This document shows, one piece after another, positions 41,569 through 41,583 of a stretch of 41,583 bases of DNA. The translations under genes were made by a program, and so were the position numbers. Below the pieces are notes generated by a model that was given only the letters and a program-made list of their open reading frames with translations, had not been told where the DNA came from and did no database searches. Position 1 is the first letter of the stretch; each line of letters begins with the position of its first letter. Origin of the DNA: Bifidobacterium imperatoris (GTDB lineage: Bacteria; Actinomycetota; Actinomycetes; Actinomycetales; Bifidobacteriaceae); the NCBI RefSeq assembly GCF_002860405.1, contig NZ_NMWV01000035.1, positions 1-41,583 of the forward strand. The letters run 5' to 3'.

Positions 41569-41583
41569 AAAGGAGAAAGAGAT

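Overview
The window looks like the chromosome of a Bifidobacterium, most likely of the B. longum/B. breve type. The evidence is moderately high GC, actinobacterial gene order, a fused MsrAB, bifidobacterial-looking proteins and the conserved actinobacterial kinase / cell-shape locus. The species is inferred, not proven.

Region 1 (1-12414) is the cell-division and envelope signalling locus: crgA (cut by the left edge), a DUF881 protein, a class E sortase and a trpG/pabA glutamine amidotransferase, then on the minus strand fhaA-fhaB-pstP-rodA-pbpA-pknA-pknB. The last five genes overlap by 4 bp each. They encode a PASTA Ser/Thr kinase, a second kinase, the opposing PP2C phosphatase, phosphothreonine-reading FHA proteins and a SEDS glycosyltransferase / class B PBP pair, so phosphorylation and peptidoglycan synthesis are made from one transcript.

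Region 2 (12583-16229) has an S9 prolyl oligopeptidase/DPP-IV-like peptidase and a monoacylglycerol-lipase-like hydrolase.

Region 3 (16673-22442) is the main system of interest. It is a four-gene operon: a lipoprotein fusing a solute-binding domain to a VWA domain, an XpaC-family protein, a second anchored solute-binding protein and a TelA-family protein. An hsp20 gene follows. I see no ABC permease or ATPase, so a sensing or envelope-stress complex is more likely than an importer.

Region 4 (22957-25319) has a YddG-like DMT exporter, a small membrane protein and MsrAB.

Region 5 (25353-32849) is an accessory stretch. It has a HepT/MntA-type toxin-antitoxin pair whose antitoxin carries an N-terminal HTH, preceded by a perfect 20-bp operator-like palindrome. 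It also holds a PLD-helicase-DUF3427 protein, a Nudix hydrolase, a YbjQ protein, an orphan Vsr endonuclease and small unknown genes.

Region 6 (32911-41583) has tRNA-Leu(CAG) with a nearby 24-bp copy of its 3' part, tgt, an HtrA/DegP protease, a P1B-type metal ATPase with a TPC motif, and the ferredoxin-NADP reductase fprA.

Between the genes lies a second layer of structure. At least six intergenic regions hold ordered arrays of short inverted repeats. Within one locus the spacing is almost exact (21, 52-53, 61 or 63 bp), but the core sequence usually differs between loci. Two arrays about 19.8 kb apart share both the TGACTGTAGG core and the 21-bp period, with runs of forward copies facing runs of reverse copies. 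I do not know a described repeat class that fits.
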